Notes: a model not told the origin generated them from the sequence alone. 64,000 nt of DNA from Neocallimastix lanati (nom. inval.) (GCA_016946835.1 JACVTC010000037.1:848501-912500), one strand, 5' to 3'. Shown: positions 28,729 through 46,509, counted from the first letter of the stretch. Program-made: numbers and translations.

Positions 28729-29861
28729 TTCTACTTAGTTTCCTTCAAAATCTCAAAGTTTTCTTATGGTTAATAGTTCTGTTAATACAATAATTTTTAG
28801 GTATTCGTAATATTTTTTCTTTCAACTTTAGGCTTAAATTCCTTATATAAGTTATTTTAAGATTTTATATCTGATAAAGCTATTTTTTAATGTTTTACTA
28901 ATAATTAATTAATTTTTTTATTATTAATAATATCAAATTATAAATATTATATTTTTATATTTAAATGATGAATTTTTTTTCAAGAAAAAAATTATCTTTT
29001 TATATTTTTTCTTTTTTTTTCAATATTCGTAAAATTTTCAATTTAGTTATTAAGGATAAATTAATATTTTTCATTTTCTCTTTTTTAAATCTAGTCTACT
29101 TTTATTTTATTTTTTTTTTTTTTTTTTTTTTTTTTTTCATTTTTTTTTATTATTTATTAATTTAAAGTATTTTAAAATAATTAACAAATTATTATTCATT
29201 AATCTACCAATACAATTAAAATTTTAATTTACTTAATCAATGGCTATAAATTCAATTATTTTTAGTTGAATTATTAAATCATTTTACTTTATACAAATTT
29301 TCATTTAGTTCATGTGAACTGATATAAAAATATGTACATAACCATAGAAATATGTACATAATATTTAGTATTCTAGTATTCTAAACATATTTAGAATAAT
29401 TTATGATAAATCACATTGCCTAAAAATAAGTTATAAAAAAAGAAAAATAAAAAAAAAATTATTATTATTATAATAATATTAAATTAAAATTATTTATTTC
29501 ATAATTGTTGCAATTTAATAAAAATAATATAATTATAAATAATTAACTTTTAAGTGTGACTTTTTATTAATTTTTTTGCTTTTTTTTTCATATTTTATTT
29601 TTTCTTTCTTTCTTTCTTTTTTTTTTTTTAAATAAAAATATAAAAGTATAAATATTTCATCATATGTTTTAATGAATATCAATTATATTAATAAAGTAAA
29701 ATATTAGTTATAACTATAAATTTTATTTTATTTTACAGAATTCTAAACCTTATGTTGTTCAGCTATTCTTAAATTAATACCATTTAAATTAACACAATCA
29801 ACTTTCCATGATGTAATAATAAATACCAATAAAAATATTTATAAAAACATTGTCGATAATA

Positions 29862-30045
29862 ATAATAAATAATAATAATAATAATAGATAATAGATAATA
29901 AATAATAAATAATAATAAATAATAAATAATAATAAATAATAAATAATAATAAATAATAAATAATTGAATAATAAATAATAAATAATAAATAATAAATAAT
30001 AATAAATAATTGAATAATAAATAATAAATAATAAATAATAATACA
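29862..30045. repeat. AATAATA heptamer minisatellite
   Basis: Degenerate tandem AATAATA units with some extra AAT steps. The reverse complement is the same heptamer as the larger array at 55081-55490. Confidence 0.8.
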
Positions 30046-30052
30046 TAATATT

Positions 30053-30122
30053 AATAATTAATATAAAATAATAGCTATAATAATAGTAATAATTAATATA
30101 AAATAATAGCTATAATAATAGT
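30053..30122. repeat. 35-bp tandem duplication
   Basis: Two exact copies of a 35-bp unit that begins AATAATTAATATAAAATAAT and ends GCTATAATAATAGT. Confidence 0.85.
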
Positions 30123-30525
30123 AATAACAACAGCAATAATAATAATATTTTACTTATTTATAAATTAATATATATGTATATTTATGTACATATTTAAATT
30201 TTATATTCTTATTGATTTAATTGAATGAATATTATTAAACCTTTTATAAATAATATTGAATTGAAAAAAAAACTCAAAAATATTATTTAATTTTTTTTTT
30301 TATAATAATAAAAAAAATAATAATAATAAAATATTATAAAAAAATATATATATAAAAAAAAAGAAAATCTAATTTATTTCTTCATATATATATAATATTG
30401 AGTTGATTTATAATTTTGATATATTCTCTAATCTTTATAGTGCTAATGGAATACATAAAATATGAAATGATTTAAACTTTTTATAATTTTTTCTTAATAT
30501 CATTATTGTATGAAAATGAAATTTT

Positions 30526-30625
30526 AGATAATATTTTATTAATTTAATTATATATTTAAATAGAGAATAAAAATATATATATATATATTTTATTCTCTAT
30601 ATAATTAAATTAATAAATTATTATA
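30526..30625. repeat. Imperfect palindrome with arms of about 45 bp
   Basis: Left arm contains TATTAATTTAATTATATA then TAGAGAATAAAA; the right arm carries their reverse complements, with a TTTAAA interruption in the left arm and an alternating TA centre. It could be a decayed foldback element or a cruciform-prone site. Confidence 0.7.
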
Positions 30626-30970
30626 TAAAAGTAAATGGAAAAAAAAAATAATATAAATTATTTTAATTTATAAAACTTAAAATTATAGATAAAATTTTAT
30701 TTTATATTAATTTTTATCATTTTCATTATTGAATTGAATTAATAGTGATTAATTAAAAAAAAAATAAAAATAAAAAAAAAAAAAAAAATAAAATTATCAT
30801 TATTATATTCTTTTATATTTTCTTTAAATAAAAATATTTATATATAAAAAGTAGAGTGATTTTTACTTCTTGAAAGTGTCTTATTTTTTTATTATTATTT
30901 TTTTAATAAATTCACTTTTTAATTGTATGGAAACATCTAATTAATAATCAAAACTAAATTATATATATAT

Positions 30971-31689
30971 ATGAAAATGAAATTTTTATATTTAATTGGA
31001 TTATTTGAAATAATTGCAAACGTTAAAGCATACCAGAATTTTATTTCATTTAAAGATATAAGTAAATTCCCTATATACGACAATTCTAAACTTCATTATT
31101 GTCAAGCTGGAAGACCTTCTTCAAAAAAATATAAACCAATTGTTCGTAAATCATTATTATATCTTTAATGTATATGAAATTATAATATATCATAGTAATA
31201 ATGATAAAAATAATAGTAAATGTAAATCAGTAAAAATAATAAAAATAAAAATAGAAACAATTTTTTTTATTAATACATATTATATATATATGACGTAATA
31301 AATATATAGAAAGGTTTTTCATTACAGTCTGTTCAAATTGTTACACGTCATGGTGACAGAACTCCACTGACTCTTGTGAAAGGAAATGAAGAAAATGTAT
31401 GGCAATGTAAAGCTCCAAGAGAATATGTCTCTATTAATGAACCATACGGTTCTTTAACCTATTTAAAATTCATTGATACCGCTGCTAATCCTGATTATAG
31501 TAATCCATTTATTAAAAATTCATTTTGGAAAGGAACTTGTGTATATTATCAAAATTTAATAAATAAATATAATTCACTTATTATGCTTTTTTTTTTTTTT
31601 TTACTTAATAGTTATAATTAATATTAAATATTATATTAATAAGTATTAATGATACATGAAAAATTAGTGTTTATTTTATTCTTCAATAG

Positions 31690-31742
<53 letters not shown>

Positions 31743-33137
31743 TTACTAATATCATATATATTTATATAAATTTTACAATAATAATTTTACAAATTTTTGT
31801 TTTTTAATGTCTTCAATTAAAACAGTTCCCAGGACAACTTACACAAAAAGGCAGTGAGCAACACGTTCAATTAGGAAAATCATTAAGAGAAATTTACGTG
31901 GATAAATTAAAATTCATTGATGAAAATTCATTATCAGATTTATATGTCAGAAGTACAAATGTTTTGTAAGTTTTAATAAGTGTTATATTCATTCAGTCTG
32001 TTTTTATTTTGCCTTATAGATTTGATATAAAAAAAAAAAAAAAAAAAATTATTAAATTTTTTTATTTTTTTTTATATCAAATCTATATTATTTTTAAATT
32101 TTTTTAAATATGTTTGTAGGAGAACACAGTTATCTGTTCAAAGTTTATTAAGTGGATTTATGCCAAATCGTACAGAAGCTATACCAATCCACACTTTACC
32201 AAAAGAAATTGAAATATTCCATCCAAATTCAATGGCATGTCCAATATTAATAGATATTGAAAATAAAATAAAAAATGAAGATAGATGGAAAGAATATATT
32301 AAAAAGAATCAAGAATTAAAAAAGAAATTAGATGGTTATCTTGGTTATCCATTAAATGATGATAATTATGGTTTCCAAAGGTAAATATAAAAGAAAATAC
32401 AATAATTATAATGAAAAAAAATTTTTTTATATTAATATTCACATATTTAATTGTAACATAAAAAAAAAAAAATTGAGGCTAATTAAATGTTAATATCAAA
32501 TATTATAAAATATAATATATACTATATTTTATATATATAAATATATATATATATATTTATATGTATGTATTTTATTTATAATAGATATGTTGATGTATTT
32601 TTAGCTAGAGCATGTCACAATATGCAATTACCATGTGCCGAAGAAAATTGTAGTTATAATACAAATATTTTAACCCAAATTAACAATAATGCTGATTTTG
32701 AATATAGTTATTTATTTTCGAAGGGAGAACATAGTAAGAAATACCTTAAAGTTGGTATTGGATATTTCTTAAGAGAAATTATTAATAATATGGGTAATAC
32801 AGTTGGTAGTAAACATGATAGAAATATTTCAAATACTCCAAGTTTCTATATCTTCTCTGCACATGATAATTCTGTTGCACCAATTATGGGGGCTTTAGGA
32901 GTTGAACCAATGGAATGGCCTCCATACGCTTCTAATCTCATTTTTGAATTATGGAAGGATGATGAAAGTAATTCTGACAGTGTTAATTTCAATGATTATG
33001 TAGTTAGAATTATTTATAATGGAGAAGTTATTAAAACTAATTGGTGTGATTTTAATAGTTGTCCATTATCTTCCTTATTTTATAGACTTAAAGAATACTT
33101 CCCATCTATTAATGAATGCTTTGAATATATCGAATAA
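30971..33137 (+). CDS. Secreted histidine acid phosphatase, 5 exons
   Basis: Histidine acid phosphatase of the branch-2 histidine phosphatase superfamily, which removes phosphate via a phosphohistidine intermediate. Exons: 30971-31145, 31314-31540, 31826-31965, 32120-32380, 32585-33137, in phase, about 451 aa, normal family length. Residues 1-20 look like a signal peptide (Lys-rich start, then FLYLIGLFEIIANV), so the enzyme should enter the secretory pathway. The phosphate pocket RHGDRTP is at about residue 70, with Arg, His and Arg present, and the HD proton-donor motif is in SAHDNSVAPI at about 361. QLTQKG--QH--LG and RSTN-LRTQLS are further family blocks; several Cys support an extracellular fold. 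The first splice site could alternatively use the CAG at 31323-31325 with a weaker donor. Substrate (phytate, phosphoxylose or general) cannot be told. Confidence 0.9.
32016..32087. repeat. Intronic hairpin in the acid phosphatase gene
   Basis: ATAGATTTGATATAAAAAAAA and its reverse complement lie about 30 nt apart within the intron 31966-32119. Pairing would bring the donor and acceptor closer together; whether this affects splicing is unknown. Confidence 0.7.
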
Positions 33138-33139
33138 AA

Positions 33140-33176
<37 letters not shown>

Positions 33177-33937
33177 TATTGAAATTTATTATTAAATAAT
33201 ATTGTATCTATAATTAAATACTATGAAATCTATAAAATATAAATTAAAGATACGTATTTTATAAAATTTATTTATTACTTTATTTACTGTTAATATTAAA
33301 TAATCTATAAAAATAATAATAATTGTAATAATAATTATTAAAATTAAATAAAAGTATTATATTATAAATAATATAAATAATATAAAATAACATTAATTAA
33401 ATTATTAATATTTATATAAAATAATAATAATAAATAATAATAAATAATAATAAATAATAATAAAAAATAATATTGTACATTTTCTTTTAATTAAACTGAA
33501 TACATAAAATTGATTATTTATTAAAATTACTAAGAAACCAGAAATATTAATAATTTTATAAGAATAATGGGAAAGTGGATAAATATTTATTTTATTCTGA
33601 GTTTTAATAACAACAAAATAATAAAATCTAAAATAATCATATATATGTAGTAGTTTATTTTATGCAAATTTTTATAATTATAAGGTTTAACATTTTATCT
33701 TATAACTTTAATTTTATTGTTTATATAAAATTTATTAAATGTATGTGATGATTAAAATATTTTACGCAGCAATTCTCTATTTCTCTATTTTATATTTTAT
33801 ACAACTAAATTTTATCTTTTATACTTTTATAAATAATACTATTTATTTATTATTCTTATTTTCTTAAATTAAAAAATTGAAAATAAAAAAAATAAAAAAT
33901 AATAATAATAAAAATAATAATAAAAAAAAAAAAAAAA

Positions 33938-33971
<34 letters not shown>

Positions 33972-33990
33972 GAATTCAAATTTATACCAA
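33138..33990. other. AT-rich intergenic DNA
   Basis: Poly-A at 33143-33172, AAT/AATAAT repeats at 33420-33470 and an AAT run at 33930-33969 immediately before the next start codon. No other feature is seen. Confidence 0.6.
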
Positions 33991-34479
33991 ATGAATAATG
34001 CAAATGATGATAATAGAAGTTATGATACCTACCAATCGGTATTAAATAATTATGGATTAAATATTACTGATAATAATTATTTAAATGAATCTCAAGCCAA
34101 TCCTAAAGAACCTAAAACCTCCGCAACTATGACATTAACATCAAGTGATGAAATTAATTCAGAAATAATTAATAATATTAAGGAAGAGATTAAAAAAGAA
34201 TTCGATTTTGATAATTCAACAGTTTCAGAAGAAATTAATCAAAATGATATTATAAAAAATTACCTTGATTCTGTTGACAATGTAACGGATGTTTCAAGTG
34301 ATGATACCCCTTTGAAATGTGAAAATGAAAATACTCTTCGAAATAATAATTATCTAACAAATAATACAATTAATAATAATATAAGAAATAAGGTTATGAA
34401 CGGAAAAGAAGATAATCATTATAATAGAGAACAATTAAAATTAAATATTAATAATAATATTGATAAGGAGAAGAATAGA

Positions 34480-34516
<37 letters not shown>

Positions 34517-35337
34517 TAATTAACAAAGGTAATCATTCCGAAAATGTTCATAGAGTTTCTGTAGACGAAGAGGAATACAATCAGACAGCATCACCTTTAA
34601 AATCTAAAGTTTCTTCAAGTCATTTACATTCTCCTAATGATTATCGAAATATGAATGTTACAAATACCAATTATTGTGATCCCTCTACTAATAATCCACA
34701 CTTAAAATCTGAAATTTCAGCTTCAATTCCACCTTCAGTTTCATCTTCAAATCCAAATAAAAATCCTCCATCATCATACTATACTTCTTCTTATATAAAT
34801 TGTACCAATCAACCAAATAATGATGTTAATATTGAAAATCAATCTTATCCATCCAATAATAATTATATATATGTTAATAATAATAACAATAATAATAATA
34901 ACAATAATAATAATTATAATAATAATAACAACAGTAATAACAATTTTAATGTGTATAATTCAAATAATATTGGTAACAGTGAAAATAATTATATTAATAA
35001 CAATAATAATGGCTATAGAAATGATAGTTATCCAGTTGTATATAATGAAAATGTGGATGATAATAATAATTGTAATAATAATAATAATAATAATAATAGG
35101 TATAATTACAACAATAATCCAGTTGAATACAATAATAACAATAACAATATGATGGAATACAATTACAATAACATAAATGAATATAATAATAATGATGATA
35201 ATAATAATAATATCAATTATAGAAATAATGTCATTGAGTTTAACAACAATAACAATAGTATTAATTACAACAATAATTCATATGATTACGATTATAATAA
35301 TAACATCAATTACAATAATAATCACAATAACTGTGAT

Positions 35338-35384
<47 letters not shown>

Positions 35385-36015
35385 CAATTACAACGATAAT
35401 GGATTTGAATATAATAGTACTAATAATAATTATAATTATAATAACGTCAATTATATTAATAATCATGATAGCATTAATTTTACCAATAATTTAATCGATT
35501 ACAATAATAACAACATAAATTACAACAATAACATAATTGAATATAATAATAATTATAATAATAATAATAATAACATCAATTACAATAATAATGAACTTGA
35601 ATGCAATAATAATAATTTCAATTGCAATAATAATGCAAATGAATATAATAATAATAATATTAATAATAATAATAACCTCAATTATAATAATATAAATGGT
35701 AACATTAATTATAATAATGATGCTAATTACAATGAAAGTATTAATTATAATGATAATGTAAATGAATGTAATAATACTAATAATATTAATAATTTTGATT
35801 ACAATAATGATTACAACAACTTCAATAATAATGCAATTGAATACAATAATAGTAATATTAATTACAATAACAACTTTAATTATAATGATAATGGCTTCAA
35901 TTACAACAATAATCAAAATGAATATAATAATAATGGAAACAATAATAATGTAATTGAATATAATAATTATAATAATAATAATAACATCGATTATAATAGT
36001 AATAACAAAATTAAC

Positions 36016-36046
<31 letters not shown>

Positions 36047-36207
36047 GAAATAATAATATCGATTACAAAAATAATATAATTGAATACAACAATAATAATG
36101 ATATTAATAATAATATTAATAATAATAATAAGATCAATTTCAATAATGTTATTGAATGCAGTAATAATATCAATAATAATAATAATAGTAACAATACTTT
36201 AAATTAC

Positions 36208-36280
<73 letters not shown>

Positions 36281-36322
36281 GTAATAGTAATAGTAATTAT
36301 TATTATAGCAACAACACCAACA

Positions 36323-36379
<57 letters not shown>

Positions 36380-36908
36380 GTAATAATATTAATAACAGTA
36401 ATAATAATTATAATAATAATAATAATAATAATAGTGCAATCAATAAAAATTCTAAAGATATACCATTATCCAAGTCTTACATAAAAAAATTATACAAAGA
36501 TAATACTGATAATGATACGGAAATAAGCACAAATGCATCTAATAGTAAAAATATTCATCATCATCAATACCATCATCAGCGCTCTAAACAAAGTTCATCT
36601 TTAGCCTATCAAAAATATTATAAAAATGTAATATCTCCACCACCATCTTCTTCTTCTTCTGCATCACCATCCTCTTCACCAATTACGAGTACAATAGTAA
36701 TTAATTTTTCTGAAGAGGTTAAAAAAAATGATATGGAAAGATATCAAAAGATGAGAAAGAATGCCTTTAAAGAATTAAATATGCAACAAAAGAAACTTGA
36801 TATTGTTCTAAAAGAAAAGAAAAATCGACTTTTACAAGAAATTAATGAAGTATTTGATGTAGAAGATAATCATATAGAACATAATTTAAGTAAAATATTT
36901 AGTATGTA

Positions 36909-36963
<55 letters not shown>

Positions 36964-37192
36964 TAATCTTTTCATCAAATTCTTATTAATTTTATATTTA
37001 CTTAAATATTAAATATAAAACTAATTTGTATATTTATATTCTTTCAAAATATTTTATTAATATAACTATATTAATTTATTATATTTTTTTATTAATAACA
37101 ATTTTTATATAGGTACTGCAAGTTCCTCATCATCCTCTAATGGAAATAAAAGAAGACATAATAAAAATAGAAATAGAGGTTCATATAATTAA
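33991..37192 (+). CDS. Asn-rich hypothetical protein with prion-like tract and C-terminal coiled coil
   Basis: Not recognised. Exon 1 is 33991-36901 and exon 2 37113-37192 (GTATGT donor, TATAG acceptor, in phase), about 996 aa. Residues 1-280 are mixed acidic and Ser-rich; about 290-810 are Asn-rich with periodic Tyr, Ile and Glu (NYNNN, IEYNNN units); then a His patch (HHHQYHHQR), PPPSSSSSASPSSSP, and a charged helix from EEVKKNDMERYQKMRKNAF to LLQEINEVFDVEDN that looks like a coiled coil. The end is Ser-rich and then basic (NGNKRRHNKNRNRG). An alternative is that a weak GTTCAT donor at 37179 splices to 37290 in frame, making this the 5' half of the next gene. Nuclear localisation is suggested only by the basic patches. 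Confidence 0.6.
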
Positions 37193-37303
37193 AAATATAA
37201 TAAGATAATATATAAATATTATCATTAATACTATTATTTTTTTCTTTTTTATTAAATATATAATTTAAATATTACTGTAACCAATGAAGAGAAAATAAAA
37301 GAA

Positions 37304-41499
<4,196 letters not shown>

Positions 41500-41661
41500 G
41501 AAACAACAAACAAACAAACAAACAAACAAACAAACAAAACAAAACAAAAAAAAAAAAAAAAAAAAAAAAAGGATTTCTCTTATATTGATATATTATAACT
41601 ATTATTAAAAATAAAGATATTATCTATAAAATAAAATAATGATTTATGTGAAATGATTAAG

Positions 41662-41698
<37 letters not shown>

Positions 41699-41834
41699 AA
41701 AGGAAAATAATTAAAATATTTTTATTTATTTTTTATTTTCATATATTTTTATTTTATTTATTTATTTATTAATTATATCTTCTTTTTCTTTTATATCAGT
41801 TTATGCTTTGAAATCTATTAAGTCTAAATGTTAA

Positions 41835-42168
41835 AAAAAAATATAAAAAATAAAAATAAAGTTTATTAATATATAAAAATAAATAAATAAATAAATAAAG
41901 GTATTATAGAAAACTATTTTATACAATATTAAAAAAAAAAAAAAAAGTAAATTATTTTATTTTATTTTAATTTTTAAATATAAATTTAAATTATTTCCTC
42001 AAATCCTCTTAGATTTAAGTTTTTTTTTTTTTTTATACGTATATATATTATAATTCTAAATGAACGTTTTGATATGAAACTTTGTATAATTAAAAGTTTA
42101 AATAAAAAATATAAGAATAAGTTAAATATAAATTTCTAAAAGAAATAAATTATTTATATATATATAAT
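41835..42168. other. Intergenic gap between convergent genes
   Basis: AT-rich with AAAT and poly-A/poly-T runs. It must hold the 3' ends of both convergent transcripts; no specific signal stands out. Confidence 0.6.
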
Positions 42169-44641
42169 TTAATCATCAGCTAATTCCATCCAATCATCAA
42201 CAACATCATCTTCATTATCATTAGTGGTTAATTTTTTATTATTTTCATTGATAGAATTTTCATTATTAGAAGTAGTGATAGTAGTAGTTTTGACTTCAGG
42301 TGTATGAATTGGTGTAGATGGTTTAGTTCTAATTTCACCATAAATTTCCAATTCTAATAATGCATTCAATTCTTCATCATTACTAAGCTTAGTAGTTGTT
42401 GTTGATGTTGGATTACTATTTTCTATCTTTTTATTACCATTATTATCAAAACCAGTATCCCAATCATCAAGATCATCTGTATCATTTATAAGGGATGAAT
42501 TAACGTTATTTGAAATTGAGGTGGATTCTTCACCTTCATCCCATGGATCGGAAGCATTATTATTATTATTATTATTATTATTTTTATTAATAATATTTTC
42601 ACTTTCATTTAAAACATCCCAAATATTATCAACGACTTCAAGAGCATTACTCTCAAGAACAGGTTGTTTTCTCTTAGAAATCGGAGTATGATTTCTTTCA
42701 TTATTATTATTTTTAGGTTCTACAACCTCCATAGAGGAATTCACCCAACAACAATGAACGTCATCAGCCCATTCATTACTAACAAACTTATCCTCAATTC
42801 GAATACAACAATCTTCCAATAATTCTTCTAATTCTTCTGGTGATAATTTTTGTTGAGTAAATGCTTTTGAATTAGTTGCTGAAGGTTTATTAATATGATC
42901 TATCATAATAACTGCATCTTCATCATTGTGGACCCAATCAATAGTGAAATCAGTAGTGACACCAAAGATTGGTTTTAAAAGAATTTCTAAATCAGTATTA
43001 GTTAATCCCTTCTTTATACCAGTCATAATGATAGCATTGATAGCATTAGTAACATGAGATTTTTCATTTACACTAATATATTCTTTCTTTTCATAATCAT
43101 CACAACCTGGTATTAAAACGAAATCACTAATTAAAGTTCCTGGAATTTGTGTTCCAATAACTTTTTCTATTGCTATAGTTTGATTTGGTGGATAATCATA
43201 ATACGTAACCTTGAAATTATAGTAATATCTAGCATATTTACCATAAAATACAGTATGTGTTGGCTTCATCTTTGGAAGCTTTAATACAGTTTCACTTGAT
43301 TTCATGAAATCATTTAATTTTCTTTCTAATTCACGCACCCATTGGTAATTTTGACGAGTAAAATCACATAGACCACTTGGATATGTAGTTTTTGGATCGG
43401 TGACAGTATCTACCGAAACACCTAAAGCTTCGGCAAGACGTCTATTACGTTCTTTTAAGGCACAAGAATCATCACATTGAAGTTGAATAAATGTAGAATG
43501 GCATGGATTATCAAAAGTAGCTCCACATTTAACATCCATTGAAATATTACCACATTTACACATGGCAACAACAATTTCTTGACATGGTTCATTCTCTGGA
43601 CATGGTTTACCCAAATGACAAATTGCCTTGCATCGATGGGTACAGCATGTTTTAACAGCATCACAAATTTCCTTACATGGTTCATCTTCACATTTTCCAG
43701 TGTGACAAATTCTATTACACTTGTGACCACAATCGGATCTTCTCTTTTGACATGGTTTTCCACAAGAAACTGGTTGAGTACTGAAACATGGTATATTCTT
43801 AACAATGGATCCACCACATTGACATCTTCTTTCAGTTAAAAGTACACATGGTGGACAAGGAACATCATCACCATGACAATTGTGAACAGAGAATTGTGGA
43901 TGGCCACATGGTTTACGACGTATACATGGGAAGTTACACTCGACAGAGGTAACACCACATGGAATTGGTGCCTCCAATCTTGTTTTACCACAATGACAAA
44001 CTAAATCTTCAAAAGTAGCAACATAGCAACGATGACATGGACCACGATGACAGGGCTCTTGACAAGTATGATTACCACAATTTAATGGTCGATTACAAGT
44101 TAATTGACATTTATGATATTGGAAAGCTTCTAATGATTCTAAAGGCTTACCCTTTGCTGGACAACAAACATTGGTACAACGATGTCTACCACAACTAAGA
44201 AGATTATTACATTTTTTATTACATAATGGTAATTGTAATTCTTCACTAGAATTTAATGAAAGTTCACTACATGGAGTTTCGAAGGTTTTACTACCACATC
44301 TACATTTAACAGAAACATTTAATTGACAAGTTGGACATGGACCAAAATGACATTTAGCTTGACAATTATGACCACATGGTAATAATTTATTACATATGTT
44401 ATCACAAAATACTAAATCATCACTACAACTTTTTCTATTCTTTCCTCCTAAAATTTCTATAACAGTTTTTGCACCACAAGGACATCTTATGTAAACCTAA
44501 TACAATTATATTTAACATTTATATATGTAAATATATACAAATATATATCATTAAATTAATATTATTAATTATTAAATTCTTTTTTTTTAATTAAAATTTG
44601 ATAATAATATTATTATATTATCATTTAATAATAAATATTAA

Positions 44642-44690
<49 letters not shown>

Positions 44691-46027
44691 CATTATTATT
44701 ATTATTATTATCATTATTATTATTATTATTATTATCATTATTATTATTATTATTATCATTATTATTATTATTATTATTATCATTATTATTATTATTATTA
44801 TTATCATTATTATTATTATTATTATTATTATTTATTATTGTTGTTGTTGTTGTTGTCATTATTATTATTATTATAATTATTTTTTTTATTAAAAAATAAA
44901 AAAAATAACTTACAGATGGATCATATGGACAACATTCACTATGTTCTGATTGAGGATGACAATATCTTTCACATTTATGAATTTTACATGGGTATACATA
45001 TTCACAAGGGGTATGACAAGAATATTTATGTTCTTTACCACAATCATATTCTTTTGTTTCTTTACCACAGTAACAAGTTTGAGCCGCTTTTTCTTGACAT
45101 TCATCACATGGACCTGGATGACATATTTTTTTACAGGAATGTTTACCACAATTTAAAAGTTTACCACAAACTTCTCCACAACATTTCTGTTCCAAAATAA
45201 TTTGTTTATTCTTTTGTAAATCACTGCAACGATAAGTATAACTTTTCTTACCACAATAACATTTTTCTTCTGGAGCAAATAAAGTACAAGGTGGACATGG
45301 CCCTGGGTGACATTGTTCATGACATGGATGAGAACAATCCCTTTGCTTACCACAAATATTAGTACAAGAGTGAGGAGTAATATATGGATTAAATCTTGGA
45401 TTTTCTATTTTTCCACAGAAACAAGTATATTTATGCGGAACTTCACTAATGGCAGATTGACAACCTGGACAACGCCAGCCACCATCTTTTCCTGCAGTAG
45501 AAACATCTGTTTTAGCCCATTTTTTAATACAAGTTAAATGGAAAACATTATAACAAATAGGACATGACCATATATGATCTTTCGGTTTTACGATATTATA
45601 ACAAACCATACATTCATAAGTTGAATTTGTAAGTTCAACCATTAAATTAAATTGTAAATCTTGATCTGAAGCATTCGTTACTTTCTTAGTCATTATTTCA
45701 ACCTTTTCCATATTAGTAAGACGTTGATTATGTGTTTTATTATTTTCCTTTCGATGATATTTATTTTGATTACTTTTATTATTATCTTCTGAATTTTTTT
45801 GTTTAGGAGAATCCTTATTACTACTATCAGAATTTTCAACCGTTAACTTTCCAAAATCTTTTGGTTTACGCTTTAATACATTACGTTTATAGTTTTTACT
45901 TGACATTTCATCAAGATTTGAGTCATTATCTGAAGTATCTCCATTATTATTATCATGATGTTTTTTATTACTCCTACGTCTGGAATGATTTCTATTAGAT
46001 TTTTGACTATCACTATTATTATCTTCA

Positions 46028-46091
<64 letters not shown>

Positions 46092-46509
46092 TGTTGGATG
46101 TGGACTCACCATTTTCATTATTACCATTTTTCTTTTTATTTCTGTAATTTTGATTTTTAATTTTTTTCTTACTACCAGTGCTATTATGATTTACATCAAC
46201 GTTTGAGTCCTCTTTATTACTAGTTTTGTCTTGACCTTTTTTATTATTTGAGTCGTTATTTCTATTATTTCTATATTTTCCATTCTTATTTAATTTTTTA
46301 CTATCATTAGTATTATTTTTATTAACGTCATTGTTTGTAGATTCTTCAGACTTTTTACTTGAATTATTCTTCTTGAAATTTTTCTTATTATTATTTCTAA
46401 ATTTATGAGAAGAATTATTTACATTTGAAGTAGATGAATTATCTCCTAAAGAAGAATTAATATTTTCACGAGAATCAATTTTATTTGATTCTAAACTTTT
46501 TGAATCCAT
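42169..46509 (-). CDS. NFX1: NF-X1-type zinc-finger protein with RING-like domain, paralogue 1 (2 exons)
   Basis: NF-X1/shuttle craft/FAP1 family: nuclear RING proteins with tandem Cys-rich NF-X1 fingers acting as transcription regulators or E3 ligases. Minus-strand exons 46509-44914 and 44496-42169 join in phase 0 (GTAAGT donor, TTAG acceptor), 1307 aa. Order: a basic Asn/Lys/Ser-rich N-terminus to about residue 290 with poly-Asn; RING/PHD-like Cys-His block (CMVCYNIV to WRCPGCQ, about 300-350); nine NF-X1 fingers of the CG--C------CGH-C---CH-G-C--C type; then a region like the R3H domain (VRELERKLNDFM to THTVFYGKYARYY) in which the Arg and His of the R-x3-H motif are replaced; and an acidic tail with DPWDEG, DWDTGFD and DDWMEL. 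Tandem with a paralogue 3.6 kb upstream on the same strand. Confidence 0.9.
44497..44913 (-). repeat. ATT-repeat intron of NF-X1 paralogue 1
   Basis: Plus-strand ATT runs are broken by CAT at regular steps (mostly 21 to 27 nt), a higher-order repeat seen at 44648-44830, followed by a TTG run. Both splice sites are canonical. Confidence 0.85.

Larger units (their letters stand above)
28729..30970. other. AT-rich intergenic DNA with heptamer and tandem repeats
   Basis: No gene is recognised. It contains an AATAATA heptamer minisatellite (29862-30045), a 35-bp tandem duplication (30053-30122) and an imperfect palindrome of about 100 bp (30526-30625). Confidence 0.6.

Noticed and set aside
29798-30046. 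Minus-strand Tyr/Leu/Ile-rich frame of 82 codons
   Set aside because: Product of the heptamer repeat; looks membrane-like only because of composition.
44598-44876. Plus-strand poly-Tyr frame
   Set aside because: It lies in the ATT-repeat intron of the minus-strand NF-X1 gene.
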